A stretch of 64,000 nucleotides of DNA. It comes from Streptomyces sp. NRRL F-5122 (lineage in GTDB: Bacteria > Actinomycetota > Actinomycetes > Streptomycetales > Streptomycetaceae). Below, piece after piece: positions 43,233 through 51,284 of this stretch. How positions within the stretch are numbered: position 1 is the first letter of the stretch; every line of letters begins with the position of its first letter. The notes beneath the pieces are model-generated. The model saw only the letters and a list, made by a program, of their open reading frames with translations, made no database searches and was not told the origin of the DNA. The stretch covers positions 58,238 through 122,237 of the forward strand of contig NZ_LMWH01000238.1 of the NCBI RefSeq assembly GCF_001507435.1. Direction: 5' to 3'. The translations under genes and the position numbers were made by a program.

Positions 43233-44270
43233 GTGGCGTCCAACCGGCCTGCCCAGAGCACCTCGTTCGCTCCGAACGACACTCAGACGTTCGGCTTCGC
43301 ACCTGGCAACGACGAGGGCCCCTGGGAGGAGTGGAACCCCACCGAGGAGTCCCTCCGTCCCGTCCGCGGCCGGCACCGCGTCGCCAAGCAGCGCGGGGGC
43401 GGACTTGCGCGCAGCTCCACGGTGTTGGGCGTCGGCGTGATGGCCGCCGTCGGTGCGGGCGGCATGGCCACCGCGCAGAGCGGCAAGCCTCCGGTCTCCA
43501 TATCCATGCCCGACCTCTCCTCGGTCACCCACTCGGCCAAGGAGTTCATCGGCGCGGACACGAGCAGTGCCCCCAAGGGCTCCGCCACCGCGCTCAGCGG
43601 TGCCGGCCTGACCACCGAGGACGCCGCCGCCGGCTCCTCGGACGCGGGGGAGGCGCTGCGCGCCCGGATCATGCAGCAGGCCGAGTCCCAGCAGGACCGG
43701 ATCGCCGCCGCGGCCGCGCAGGCGGCGGAGGACGCCGCCGCGAAGAAGGCCGCCGCGGCCGCCGCCAAGGCGCAGGACGACGCCAAGGCCAAGGCCGCCG
43801 CCGCGAAGAAGAAGGCCGAGGAAGAGGCCAAGAAGAAGGCCGAGGCGGAGCGGCTCGCCGCACTCGCCAAGCAGTACGCGCTGCCGACCTCCTCCTACAC
43901 CCTGACCTCCCGCTTCGGTGACGCCGGTGCCATGTGGTCCTCCGGCTACCACACCGGACTCGACTTCGCCGCGCCCACGGGCACGCTCATCAAGGCGATA
44001 CACAGCGCCACCGTCACGGAGGCCGGCTGGGCCGGCTCGTACGGCTACCGCACGATCCTGACCCTCGACGACGGTACGGAACTCTGGTTCTGCCACCAGT
44101 CGTCCATCAGCGTGACCGTGGGGCAGAAGGTGGCCACCGGCGACGTCATCGGCCGCGTGGGTGCCACCGGCAACGTGACCGGGCCGCACCTGCACCTGGA
44201 GGTGCACCCGGGCGGCGGTGACGCGATCGACCCGATGGCGTGGCTGCAGAGCAAGGGCCTCACCCCCTGA
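43233..44270 (+). CDS. Secreted M23 (LytM) peptidoglycan endopeptidase
   Basis: This 345-residue protein (GTG start after AAAGGAG) has an N-terminal part with a membrane/signal segment (SSTVLGVGVMAAVGAGGMATAQSG). An Ala/Lys-rich coiled coil follows (about 150-220, AAAAAKAQDDAKAKAAAAKKKAEEEAKKKAEAERL-like). The C-terminal LytM domain carries the zinc motifs HTGLDF (about 240) and HLHLEVH (about 320). It should cut peptide crosslinks in the cell wall during growth or spore germination. Control by the c-di-AMP riboswitch links it to osmotic and cell-wall signalling. Confidence 0.93.
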   Translation: MASNRPAQSTSFAPNDTQTFGFAPGNDEGPWEEWNPTEESLRPVRGRHRVAKQRGGGLARSSTVLGVGVMAAVGAGGMATAQSGKPPVSISMPDLSSVTHSAKEFIGADTSSAPKGSATALSGAGLTTEDAAAGSSDAGEALRARIMQQAESQQDRIAAAAAQAAEDAAAKKAAAAAAKAQDDAKAKAAAAKKKAEEEAKKKAEAERLAALAKQYALPTSSYTLTSRFGDAGAMWSSGYHTGLDFAAPTGTLIKAIHSATVTEAGWAGSYGYRTILTLDDGTELWFCHQSSISVTVGQKVATGDVIGRVGATGNVTGPHLHLEVHPGGGDAIDPMAWLQSKGLTP

Positions 44271-44431
44271 CCGCGGACCTCTCCCGGCCCCGGTGGCCCT
44301 GACGGCATCCCCCCGACGTCAGGGCCACCGGCCGTGGTGCGCAGAGGGCGGAATGGGTGGATCCGATGGTTTGCAAGGTCTTTGCAGCTGTCACGGAAGG
44401 CGCCGGTCCGGTCGGCGCGTTCTCATGAACC

Positions 44432-45376
44432 ATGACTTCCCTTCGCAAACTCGGCTCCTCCGACCTCGAGGTCTTCCCGCTCTCCCTCGGCGGCAACGTC
44501 TTCGGCTGGACCGCCGACGAGGCGCAGTCCTTCGCCGTACTCGACGCCTACGCGGCCGCGGGCGGCAACTTCGTCGACACAGCGGACTCCTACTCGGCCT
44601 TCGCCCCGGGCAACAAGGGGGGTGAGTCCGAGACCATCATCGGCAAGTGGGTCAAGGCGCGCGGCAACCGCGCGGATGTCGTCATCGCGACCAAGGTCAG
44701 CCAGCACCCGGACTACCCGGGCCTGAGCGGTGCCAACATCAAGGCCGCCGCGGACGCGTCCCTGCGCCGTCTGGACACCGACTACATCGACCTCTACTAC
44801 ACGCACTTCGACCGGCCGGAGGTGCCGGTCGAGGAGATCGTCGGCGCGCTCGACGAACTCGTGAAAGCGGGCAAGGTCCGGTCCATCGGGGCGTCCAACA
44901 TCTCCGCCGAGCGCCTCCAGGAGTCCCTCGACGTCTCCGACCGCGAGAACCTGGCGCGGTACGTGGCGCTGCAGCCGCACTACAACCTGGTCTCGCGCGA
45001 CACGTATGAGGGCGCGCTGCAGGACGTCGCCTCCCGAGCGGGTCTCGCGGCCGTTCCTTACTTCTCGCTGGCGGCCGGCTTCCTCACGGGCAAGTACCGT
45101 CCGGGGACCACGGTGGACTCGGCGCGGGCCGGGCGGGCCGGCCAATACCTGAAGTCGGAGCGGGGGGTACGCGTCCTGGCGGCCCTGGACGAGATCGCGC
45201 AGGCGCGGGGAGCGGAGATCGCCACGGTGGCCCTCGCATGGCTGGCGGACCGGCCGACGGTGGCGGCCCCGATCGCCTCCGCGCGCGCCCTGGAGCAGCT
45301 GCCGGCCCTGCTGGCGGTGGCGGATCTGTCGCTGACGGACGAGGAGTCGGCGAAGCTGACGGCCGCGTCGGCGTAG
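44432..45376 (+). CDS. Aldo/keto reductase
   Basis: This 314-residue NADPH-dependent oxidoreductase has a TIM-barrel fold. The catalytic tetrad is visible: Asp and Tyr in FVDTADSYS, Lys in ATKVSQ, His in LYYTHFDR. The NADPH-end motif GLAAVPYFSLAAGFLTGKY and the late ALAWLADRPTVAAPIASA segment match the YajO/YhdN-like AKR group. The substrate is unknown. It is convergent to the PrsW gene. An orthologue sits here in S. coelicolor as far as I recall. Confidence 0.92.
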   Translation: MTSLRKLGSSDLEVFPLSLGGNVFGWTADEAQSFAVLDAYAAAGGNFVDTADSYSAFAPGNKGGESETIIGKWVKARGNRADVVIATKVSQHPDYPGLSGANIKAAADASLRRLDTDYIDLYYTHFDRPEVPVEEIVGALDELVKAGKVRSIGASNISAERLQESLDVSDRENLARYVALQPHYNLVSRDTYEGALQDVASRAGLAAVPYFSLAAGFLTGKYRPGTTVDSARAGRAGQYLKSERGVRVLAALDEIAQARGAEIATVALAWLADRPTVAAPIASARALEQLPALLAVADLSLTDEESAKLTAASA

Positions 45377-45459
45377 GGGGTCGGACCGGTCCGTCCCGCC
45401 GCCTCGCCGAGCGGTCAACACCGTTCGGTCCGGCAGGCGCCGGACCCTTGCGGCGACTC

Positions 45460-46800
45460 CTAGGAGCGGTACGGGTTGTACGCGGGAGGTGGCGCCGTCG
45501 AGCCGTAGGGCGGTGACCAGTACGCCGGGGCGGCTCCGTACATCGGGCGGACCGGTGGCGCCGTCACCGGTGGCATGGCCGGTGTCATGGACCGCGCGGC
45601 CTCCGCCAGCGCCGGCCGTGCCACCGCACGGCGTGCCCACAGCTCGCAGAGCAGTTCCCGCTCCCGGGGGACAAAATCGGCGCCTGCCCGGCCGAGGCGC
45701 CCCCGGCGGCGCAGGAACGCCAGCGATGTCGCGTAGGCCTCGTACTCCGCGACGGAGCGCGCCCCCGCTCGGCCGAAGTGGTGCCCCGCGTACTCCCGGG
45801 CCAGTCGTCGCGCCCGCATCGAGCCGAGCACGAGCGGCTCCACGGGCCCCAGCCAGCCGGCGATCGTGTAGGCCGGCAGCTCCTCGCGCACGGTGCGCAG
45901 CTCCCGCTGGCGGGTCCAGACGACCAGCCAGGTCAGCAGGGCGAACGCGGGTGCCATGAACGACGCGTAGACCGCGAAGAACCCGTAGTCGCCGAATGTC
46001 GACGACCCGTTCCACATGGCGTGCATGCCCATCGCGAGCAGCAGCCCGCCCAGGGGGATCAGCACACGGCGTACGCGTTGGCGCTCCGACGAGAGCGCGG
46101 CGACACCGAAGCCGATACCGGTGAGCACGGTGAACAGCGGGTGCGCGAAGGGGGACATCACCACGCGCACGAAGAAGGTCGCGGCCGTCACGGAGGTGAG
46201 CCCGTGCCCGCCGCTCAACCGGTCCGTGCCGAAGGCCGTGCCGAGATAGAGGATGTTCTCGGTGAAGGCGAAGCCGGTCGCGGTGACCCCCGCAATCACC
46301 ACGCCGTCGAGAATTCCCGTGAAGTCGCGTCTGCGGAAGAGGAAGACCAGCAGTACGGCCGCGGCCTTCGCGGACTCCTCCACGACGGGTGCTATGACGG
46401 TCGCGCCGAGTGTGTCGGCGCTGTGGGGGTCGGCGATCGCGGTCGCTATCCACCGGGTCGCGAAACTGTTCGCGACGATCGCGATCAGTGCGGCCGCGCA
46501 CGCACCCCAGGCGAACGCGAAGATCAGATTTCGCCAGGGTCCCGGCTCGACCCGGTCCAGCCAGCGGAAGGCGGCGACGAGCAGCGGCACGGGCAGCACG
46601 GCGAGGCCGAGGCCGACCAGAAAGCCCTCGGTGCCGGTCTGTTGGCGTACGAGGGCGAGGATGACGAGACCCGAGAGCGTGAGCAGGGTGGTCAGCCCGC
46701 AGTAGCGCACCCACCGCTTCTGCCACCAGTGCGCGTGCCCGGCACGGCCCCGGCCGGCGTCGCCGCCCGGTGGCATCGGATGCGGGGGGAAGGTGGCCAC
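45460..46800 (-). CDS. PrsW family intramembrane protease
   Basis: This 446-residue protein has about nine membrane helices. It carries the PrsW glutamate motif VVEESAKAAAVLLVFLF and the second motif GFAFTENILYLG with a third active-site patch FVRVVMSPFAHPLFTVLTGIGFG and LLAMGMHAMWN. PrsW cleaves anti-sigma factors in Bacillus; the actinobacterial substrate is unknown. The C-terminus is a Pro/Tyr-rich cytosolic tail. GTG 46800 is one plausible start; ATG 46776 (MPPGGD) is another. It is followed on the same strand by no gene, and trmB lies upstream. Confidence 0.85.
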   Translation of the reverse strand: MATFPPHPMPPGGDAGRGRAGHAHWWQKRWVRYCGLTTLLTLSGLVILALVRQQTGTEGFLVGLGLAVLPVPLLVAAFRWLDRVEPGPWRNLIFAFAWGACAAALIAIVANSFATRWIATAIADPHSADTLGATVIAPVVEESAKAAAVLLVFLFRRRDFTGILDGVVIAGVTATGFAFTENILYLGTAFGTDRLSGGHGLTSVTAATFFVRVVMSPFAHPLFTVLTGIGFGVAALSSERQRVRRVLIPLGGLLLAMGMHAMWNGSSTFGDYGFFAVYASFMAPAFALLTWLVVWTRQRELRTVREELPAYTIAGWLGPVEPLVLGSMRARRLAREYAGHHFGRAGARSVAEYEAYATSLAFLRRRGRLGRAGADFVPRERELLCELWARRAVARPALAEAARSMTPAMPPVTAPPVRPMYGAAPAYWSPPYGSTAPPPAYNPYRS

Positions 46801-46853
46801 GGCATCGACCCTAACGAGGAGGGGAACCGCTCGCGACGGCGCGCGACATGCGC

Positions 46854-47714
46854 TCAGTCGTCGGCGGAGGGCTGGTCTCGGTGCTCTGCGCGGCGGAACA
46901 GCAGATCGTTCACGACATGACCCTTGTCCAGTCCCTGGCCTTCGAAACGGGTCAGCGGCCTGAAGTCGGGACGTGGCGCGTAACCGCCGTCGGGCTGCGT
47001 GTTCTCGAAATCCGGGTGCGCGGACAGTACCTCGAGCATCTGCTGGGCGTACGGCTCCCAGTCCGTCGCGCAGTGCACCAGCGCGCCGGGCCTCAGGCGG
47101 GCGGCGGCGAGCGTGAGGAACTCGGGCTGGATGAGCCGGCGCTTGTGGTGGCGCTTCTTGGGCCAGGGGTCGGGGAAATAGACCCGCAGTCCGTTGAGGG
47201 AGTCCGGCCGGAGCATCTCGCGGAGCAGGATGATCGCGTCGCCGTTCCCGACCCGGACATTGGTCAGTCCGCTCCGGTCGGCGAGATTGAGCAGGTTGCC
47301 CTGCCCGGGCGTGTGCACGTCGACCGCGAGGATGTTGGTGCCGGGGTCCTGCGCCGCCATCCGTGCGGTGGCCTCGCCCATGCCGAACCCGATCTCGAGG
47401 ACGACCGGACGGGCGTTCCCGAACAGCTCGGCCAGGTCGACGATCCGCTGCCCGTCGATGTCCAGCCCCCAATGGGGCCACAGCCGCTGCAGGGCGTCGG
47501 CCTGCCCGGCCGTCACCCGGCTGCGCCGCGGTTGGAAGCTCCGGATCCGGCGCTCGAAGTGCGAGCCGGCGGGATCGGCCTTCGGCCCGTCGGGGAACCG
47601 GGGCTCCCCCTTGGCGCGGCGGTGACGCACGGACACGCCGGGGGCATGGCCGCCGCCCGGACCGCCGACGGCGATCTGGTGATCTTCGGGAGCGAAGTTG
47701 AGGGAGTCAGACAC
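46854..47714 (-). CDS. trmB: tRNA (guanine-N7)-methyltransferase
   Basis: This 286-residue SAM-dependent enzyme makes m7G46 in the variable loop of tRNA. The SAM site is VVLEIGFGMGEATARMAAQDP, and the RNA-binding signature is YFPDPWPKKRHHKRRLIQPEFL, characteristic of TrmB. GTG 47714 starts MSDSLNFAPEDHQ; the first 60 residues are a basic, low-conservation extension. It lies 53 bp from the PrsW start on the same strand and could be in one unit with it. Confidence 0.94.
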   Translation of the reverse strand: MSDSLNFAPEDHQIAVGGPGGGHAPGVSVRHRRAKGEPRFPDGPKADPAGSHFERRIRSFQPRRSRVTAGQADALQRLWPHWGLDIDGQRIVDLAELFGNARPVVLEIGFGMGEATARMAAQDPGTNILAVDVHTPGQGNLLNLADRSGLTNVRVGNGDAIILLREMLRPDSLNGLRVYFPDPWPKKRHHKRRLIQPEFLTLAAARLRPGALVHCATDWEPYAQQMLEVLSAHPDFENTQPDGGYAPRPDFRPLTRFEGQGLDKGHVVNDLLFRRAEHRDQPSADD

Positions 47715-47779
47715 AGTGGCACCAATTTTAGGGCCTGCACGGCCGGGGCCGGCCGCTGTACCGAGGTGACGTGGGCCTT

Positions 47780-48988
47780 TCAGTCCCGGGCCAGTACCGC
47801 CACTGCCCTCCGCGCCACCTCCCTGCCGATCGGCAGCGAAGCCGTGGCGGCGGGTGACGGCGCGTTCAGCACATGGACCGCGCGTGCGCCCTCGTGGATC
47901 AGGAAGTCGTCCACCAGCGTCCCGTCCCGCAGCACGGCCTGCGCCCGCACCCCGGGCAGGGTCCGCACCAGGTCGTCCTCGTCGATCTCCGGCAGCAACC
48001 GGCGCACCGCCCGGGTGAACGCCCGCTTCGACACCGACCGCAGCAGCTCCCCGGTTCCGTACCGCCAGTGCTGCCGCGCCATCCGCCACGCACCCGGCCA
48101 TGCCACCGTCCCACCCAGCTCGCGCGGCCGTACGATCCCCCAGCCGTATCCCTCGCGGGCCAGCGCGGGCACCGCGTTCGGCCCGACGTGGACCTCCGCG
48201 TCGATCCCCCGCGTCAGATGGACCCCGAGGAACGGGAACGCCGGGTCCGGCACCGGATACACCAACCCCCGCACCAGTTCGGGCCGAGCCAGTGCGTAGT
48301 ACTCGCCACGGAAGGGCACGATCCGCATCCCCGGGTCGTCGCCGGTCAGCAGGGCCACCTCGTCGCAGTGCAGCCCGGCGCAGTTCACCAGCACACGGGC
48401 GCGCAGGATCGTGCCGTCGTCGGTGCGCACGGCTGCGCCCAGGGACGGACGCCGATCGATCCGGACCACTTTCGCGCCGTACCGGATCTGCGCACCGGAG
48501 GCCTCACCCAGCCGCCGGGCGACCGACACGAAGTCGCAGATCCCGGTCGTGCCCACATGGATGGCCGCCAGTCCCCGCACCTGCGGCTCGTACTCCGCGA
48601 TCTGGGCCGGGCCGAGCTCGCGCACGGGAATGCCGTTCTCCCTGCCGCGCTGGACGAGCGCGTGCAGGCGCGGGAGCTCGTCCCGCTCGGTCGCGACGAT
48701 CAGCTTGCCCGTGACGGCATGGGCGATGCCGTACTCCGAGCAGAACTCGACCATCTCCGCGGCGCCCCGCACCGCGTACCGGGCCTTGAGGGAGCCGGGA
48801 CGGTAGTAGATCCCGCTGTGGACGACCCCGCTGTTGCGCCCCGTCTGGTGGCGGGCAGGGCCGGGCTCCTTCTCGAGGACCGTCACCCGTGTGCCCGGAG
48901 AGGCACGGGTGATCGCATACGCCGTCGACAAGCCGACGATCCCGCCCCCGATCACCAGCACGTCGCAGTCGTAGGCGCTCTCCCGCAC
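47780..48988 (-). CDS. lhgO: L-2-hydroxyglutarate oxidase
   Basis: This 402-residue FAD enzyme has a Rossmann dinucleotide site at the start (CDVLVIGGGIVGLSTAYAIT) and the family motif GRNSGVVHSGIYYRPGSLKARYAVRGAAEMVEFC. Next come the strand GICDFVSVARRL and a C-terminal GVRAQAVLRDGTLVDDFLI. It oxidises L-2-hydroxyglutarate to 2-oxoglutarate, passing electrons to the membrane. GTG 48988 has GGGAGGTGAAGCAG ahead. It is in line with trmB, 65 bp away. Confidence 0.88.
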   Translation of the reverse strand: MRESAYDCDVLVIGGGIVGLSTAYAITRASPGTRVTVLEKEPGPARHQTGRNSGVVHSGIYYRPGSLKARYAVRGAAEMVEFCSEYGIAHAVTGKLIVATERDELPRLHALVQRGRENGIPVRELGPAQIAEYEPQVRGLAAIHVGTTGICDFVSVARRLGEASGAQIRYGAKVVRIDRRPSLGAAVRTDDGTILRARVLVNCAGLHCDEVALLTGDDPGMRIVPFRGEYYALARPELVRGLVYPVPDPAFPFLGVHLTRGIDAEVHVGPNAVPALAREGYGWGIVRPRELGGTVAWPGAWRMARQHWRYGTGELLRSVSKRAFTRAVRRLLPEIDEDDLVRTLPGVRAQAVLRDGTLVDDFLIHEGARAVHVLNAPSPAATASLPIGREVARRAVAVLARD

Positions 48989-49177
48989 CTGCTTCACCTC
49001 CCGGCTTCGATAGTGCACTGCGCCACCGACAATGCCTTCAAACCGGGCCGCGCCCCGTGACGGCGCGGTGCTGTGCCGATATGCGGTTCCTTGCGTGGTC
49101 CGGAGCGCCACGGACGGCCAGCGGTCCGGAAGCGCGGCGGCCGGGCGGGTGCTCGCAAGCCCCGCCGGGCGGAGCGC

Positions 49178-50599
49178 CTACGCGGGAGCCATCAGCAGCG
49201 GCCGTGCCCGCTCCCGCAGCTCCACCACACGCGGCTCGTCGCCGTACGGCTCCAGACGGTGCAGAAGGTCCCGCACGTATTCGGTGGTGCGGGCCGACGA
49301 TATGCGTCCGGCGACCTCCACGGCCCGCACGCCCTGCTCGCACGCCGCGTCCAGATTGCCGGACTCCAGCTCGGCGACCGCCGATACGACCAGGCGCAGC
49401 CCGTGGGAACGGACGAACTCCTCCGTCGGCCGCGACAGGGCCTGCTCGGTGAAGCGGCGGACCTGGCGGGGTGCCTTGAGGTCGCGGTAGCACTCGGCGG
49501 CGTCGGCCGCGAAGCGGTCGTAGGAGTAGAAGCCGAGCCAGGACGGGTCGTTGTCGCCGTCGCGAGCCCGCTCCAGCCAGCCTTCGGCGGCCTTCAGTGC
49601 CGCGCCGGCCGCCTGGGCGTCGCCCGCGCGTGCGTGTGCGCGTGCCTCGACGAGACGGAAGAAGCTCATGGTGCGGGCCGTGGCCAGGCCGCGGTTGCGC
49701 TCCAGGGCGGCCTGGGCGAGGTCGACGCCCTCGTCGCCGAAGCCGCGGTACGTCGCCTGCAGCGACATGGAGGCGAGGACATAGCCTCCGAGAGGCACGT
49801 CGGCGGCCGCGCGCGCCAGGCGCAGGGCCTGGATGTAGTAGCGCTGGGCGGCCTCCTGCTGTCCCGTGTCGAACGCCATCCAGCCGGCCAGGCGCGTCAG
49901 TTCGGCACTGGCTCCGAACAACGCCCTGCCCACCTCGTCCGAGTACGAACCGAGCAGCAGCGGCGCCGCCTCCACGCGCAGGCATTCGGGCACCATCGAC
50001 GAACGCCAGTCGCCACCACCGTACTTGGAGTCCCAGCGCCGGGCGTCCTCCGCGGCCTCGCGGAGCTTCTGGACATCGCTGTGGCCGACTTTCAGCGGCG
50101 CTCCCGCCCCTTCGCCGGGGCTCGGGTCACGTGCCACCGAGCTGTCGGCCGGTGTGATCAGCCAGCGGGAAGCAGGGGTCGCATAGGCACTCACCGCGAA
50201 CGATCCGGCCAGCGACTGCCAGATGCCGCCGCCGGTCCGGCGCCCGGCGAGGTCGAGGCGGTAGAGCTCCGTCGCCGACCTCACCGCCTGTCCTACGTCC
50301 CGGGGGAAGGCGAGGCCCACTTCCGGTGCGGGATCCGCGTCCGCCAGACCGATCTCGTGGAGCGGTACGGGGCGGCCGAGCTTCTGGCCGATGGCCGCGG
50401 CGATGAGGTGGGGAGCGGCGCCCTGCGGCACCATCCCCTTCGACACCCAGCGCGCCACCGACGTCTTGTCGTAGCGAAGAGTCAACCCGCGCTGGGCGCC
50501 AAGGTCGTTGACGCGCCGGGCGAGTCCTGCGTTGCTGATTCCCGCGAGGGCGAGAACGGCGCCGAGCTTTTCGTTCGGCCCGCGTTGCTCCCTGGACAT
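49178..50599 (-). CDS. NsdA-like sporulation-associated regulator (HTH + TPR)
   Basis: This 473-residue protein has an N-terminal XRE-like HTH ([46 protein letters not shown]). A long helical TPR-like array follows ([76 protein letters not shown]). This is the architecture of the Streptomyces NsdA family, negative regulators of antibiotic production and sporulation. The orthologue at this locus in S. coelicolor is annotated as sporulation-associated. It is divergent from the AsnB-like gene. Direct DNA binding is inferred. Confidence 0.8.
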   Translation of the reverse strand: MSREQRGPNEKLGAVLALAGISNAGLARRVNDLGAQRGLTLRYDKTSVARWVSKGMVPQGAAPHLIAAAIGQKLGRPVPLHEIGLADADPAPEVGLAFPRDVGQAVRSATELYRLDLAGRRTGGGIWQSLAGSFAVSAYATPASRWLITPADSSVARDPSPGEGAGAPLKVGHSDVQKLREAAEDARRWDSKYGGGDWRSSMVPECLRVEAAPLLLGSYSDEVGRALFGASAELTRLAGWMAFDTGQQEAAQRYYIQALRLARAAADVPLGGYVLASMSLQATYRGFGDEGVDLAQAALERNRGLATARTMSFFRLVEARAHARAGDAQAAGAALKAAEGWLERARDGDNDPSWLGFYSYDRFAADAAECYRDLKAPRQVRRFTEQALSRPTEEFVRSHGLRLVVSAVAELESGNLDAACEQGVRAVEVAGRISSARTTEYVRDLLHRLEPYGDEPRVVELRERARPLLMAPA

Positions 50600-51284
50600 G
50601 CGTCACCCCTCGACACAGACGGCTGCCGCAGCGGTGGCATAACCGCGCGGCATTCGTAAACCCAGCGTAGTTCGCCGCATCCCAAGCGTTAAGGGGCTTA
50701 AATCCGGATGGCGGGATTGTGGTCCGTGCCTCGGCCCGGACGGTTGCGGCGTGCTACCGGTGTGTGGCCGTGCGCCCGTCCGTGCGCTCTTCTCCGGCCA
50801 CCGGGGGAGCGGTTCCATGGGCCTTGCGTGGGTCGGCCCGCTGTACTGGATCCAGTGGGCTGGGGGACACCGCCGCCTTCATCCCCGCGGGCGGCGGACC
50901 GGTCCGGGAGGTGAACTCCACCTCCCGGACTGTGCGTTGCGCGAGGGCCTGTACGGAGCGTGCCCAATCCTGCCCGCTCACCACCGATTTGGCCGAAATC
51001 CGACGGTGGTTCTCAGCGGCGATCAAGGCTCCTACCACCACTCTTCAGGGCGCGAAGGGCGTTTTCGGGGAGCATTTCGGGGGCGCATTCACGTCGCTGT
51101 TCGCTCATGACTTCCGCCCGGCGGCCGTTCCCCGAACGGGAGTCCACCGGCTCGTGACGGTTCGTGTACGGGCGCATTCCACGGCGCGCAAGCAGTGGCA
51201 CACACCCTCCCACGGGCACTCTTCGTGGCAGCATGGGAGCCGTTCGTACGGTGCACTGGTTGTCCCCAGCCTGTGGAGGCGTCG
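50600..51284. other. Divergent control region between NsdA-like and AsnB-like genes
   Basis: 685 bp. It contains a strong isolated hairpin (50902-50930). A minus-strand frame 50754-51041 (95 codons) reads fairly protein-like in its first half, but I cannot support it. Promoters for both flanking genes must lie here. Confidence 0.45.
50902..50930. terminator. Isolated strong hairpin
   Basis: A perfect 12-bp stem (GTCCGGGAGGTG and complement) around AACTC, over 300 bp from either flanking gene. It may end an unrecognised short transcript or act as an operator. Confidence 0.45.

Noticed and set aside
50754..51041. A 95-codon minus-strand frame in the NsdA-like/AsnB-like gap
   Set aside because: The first half looks somewhat protein-like, but there is no ribosome site, family or clear codon signal, and it contains the lone hairpin.
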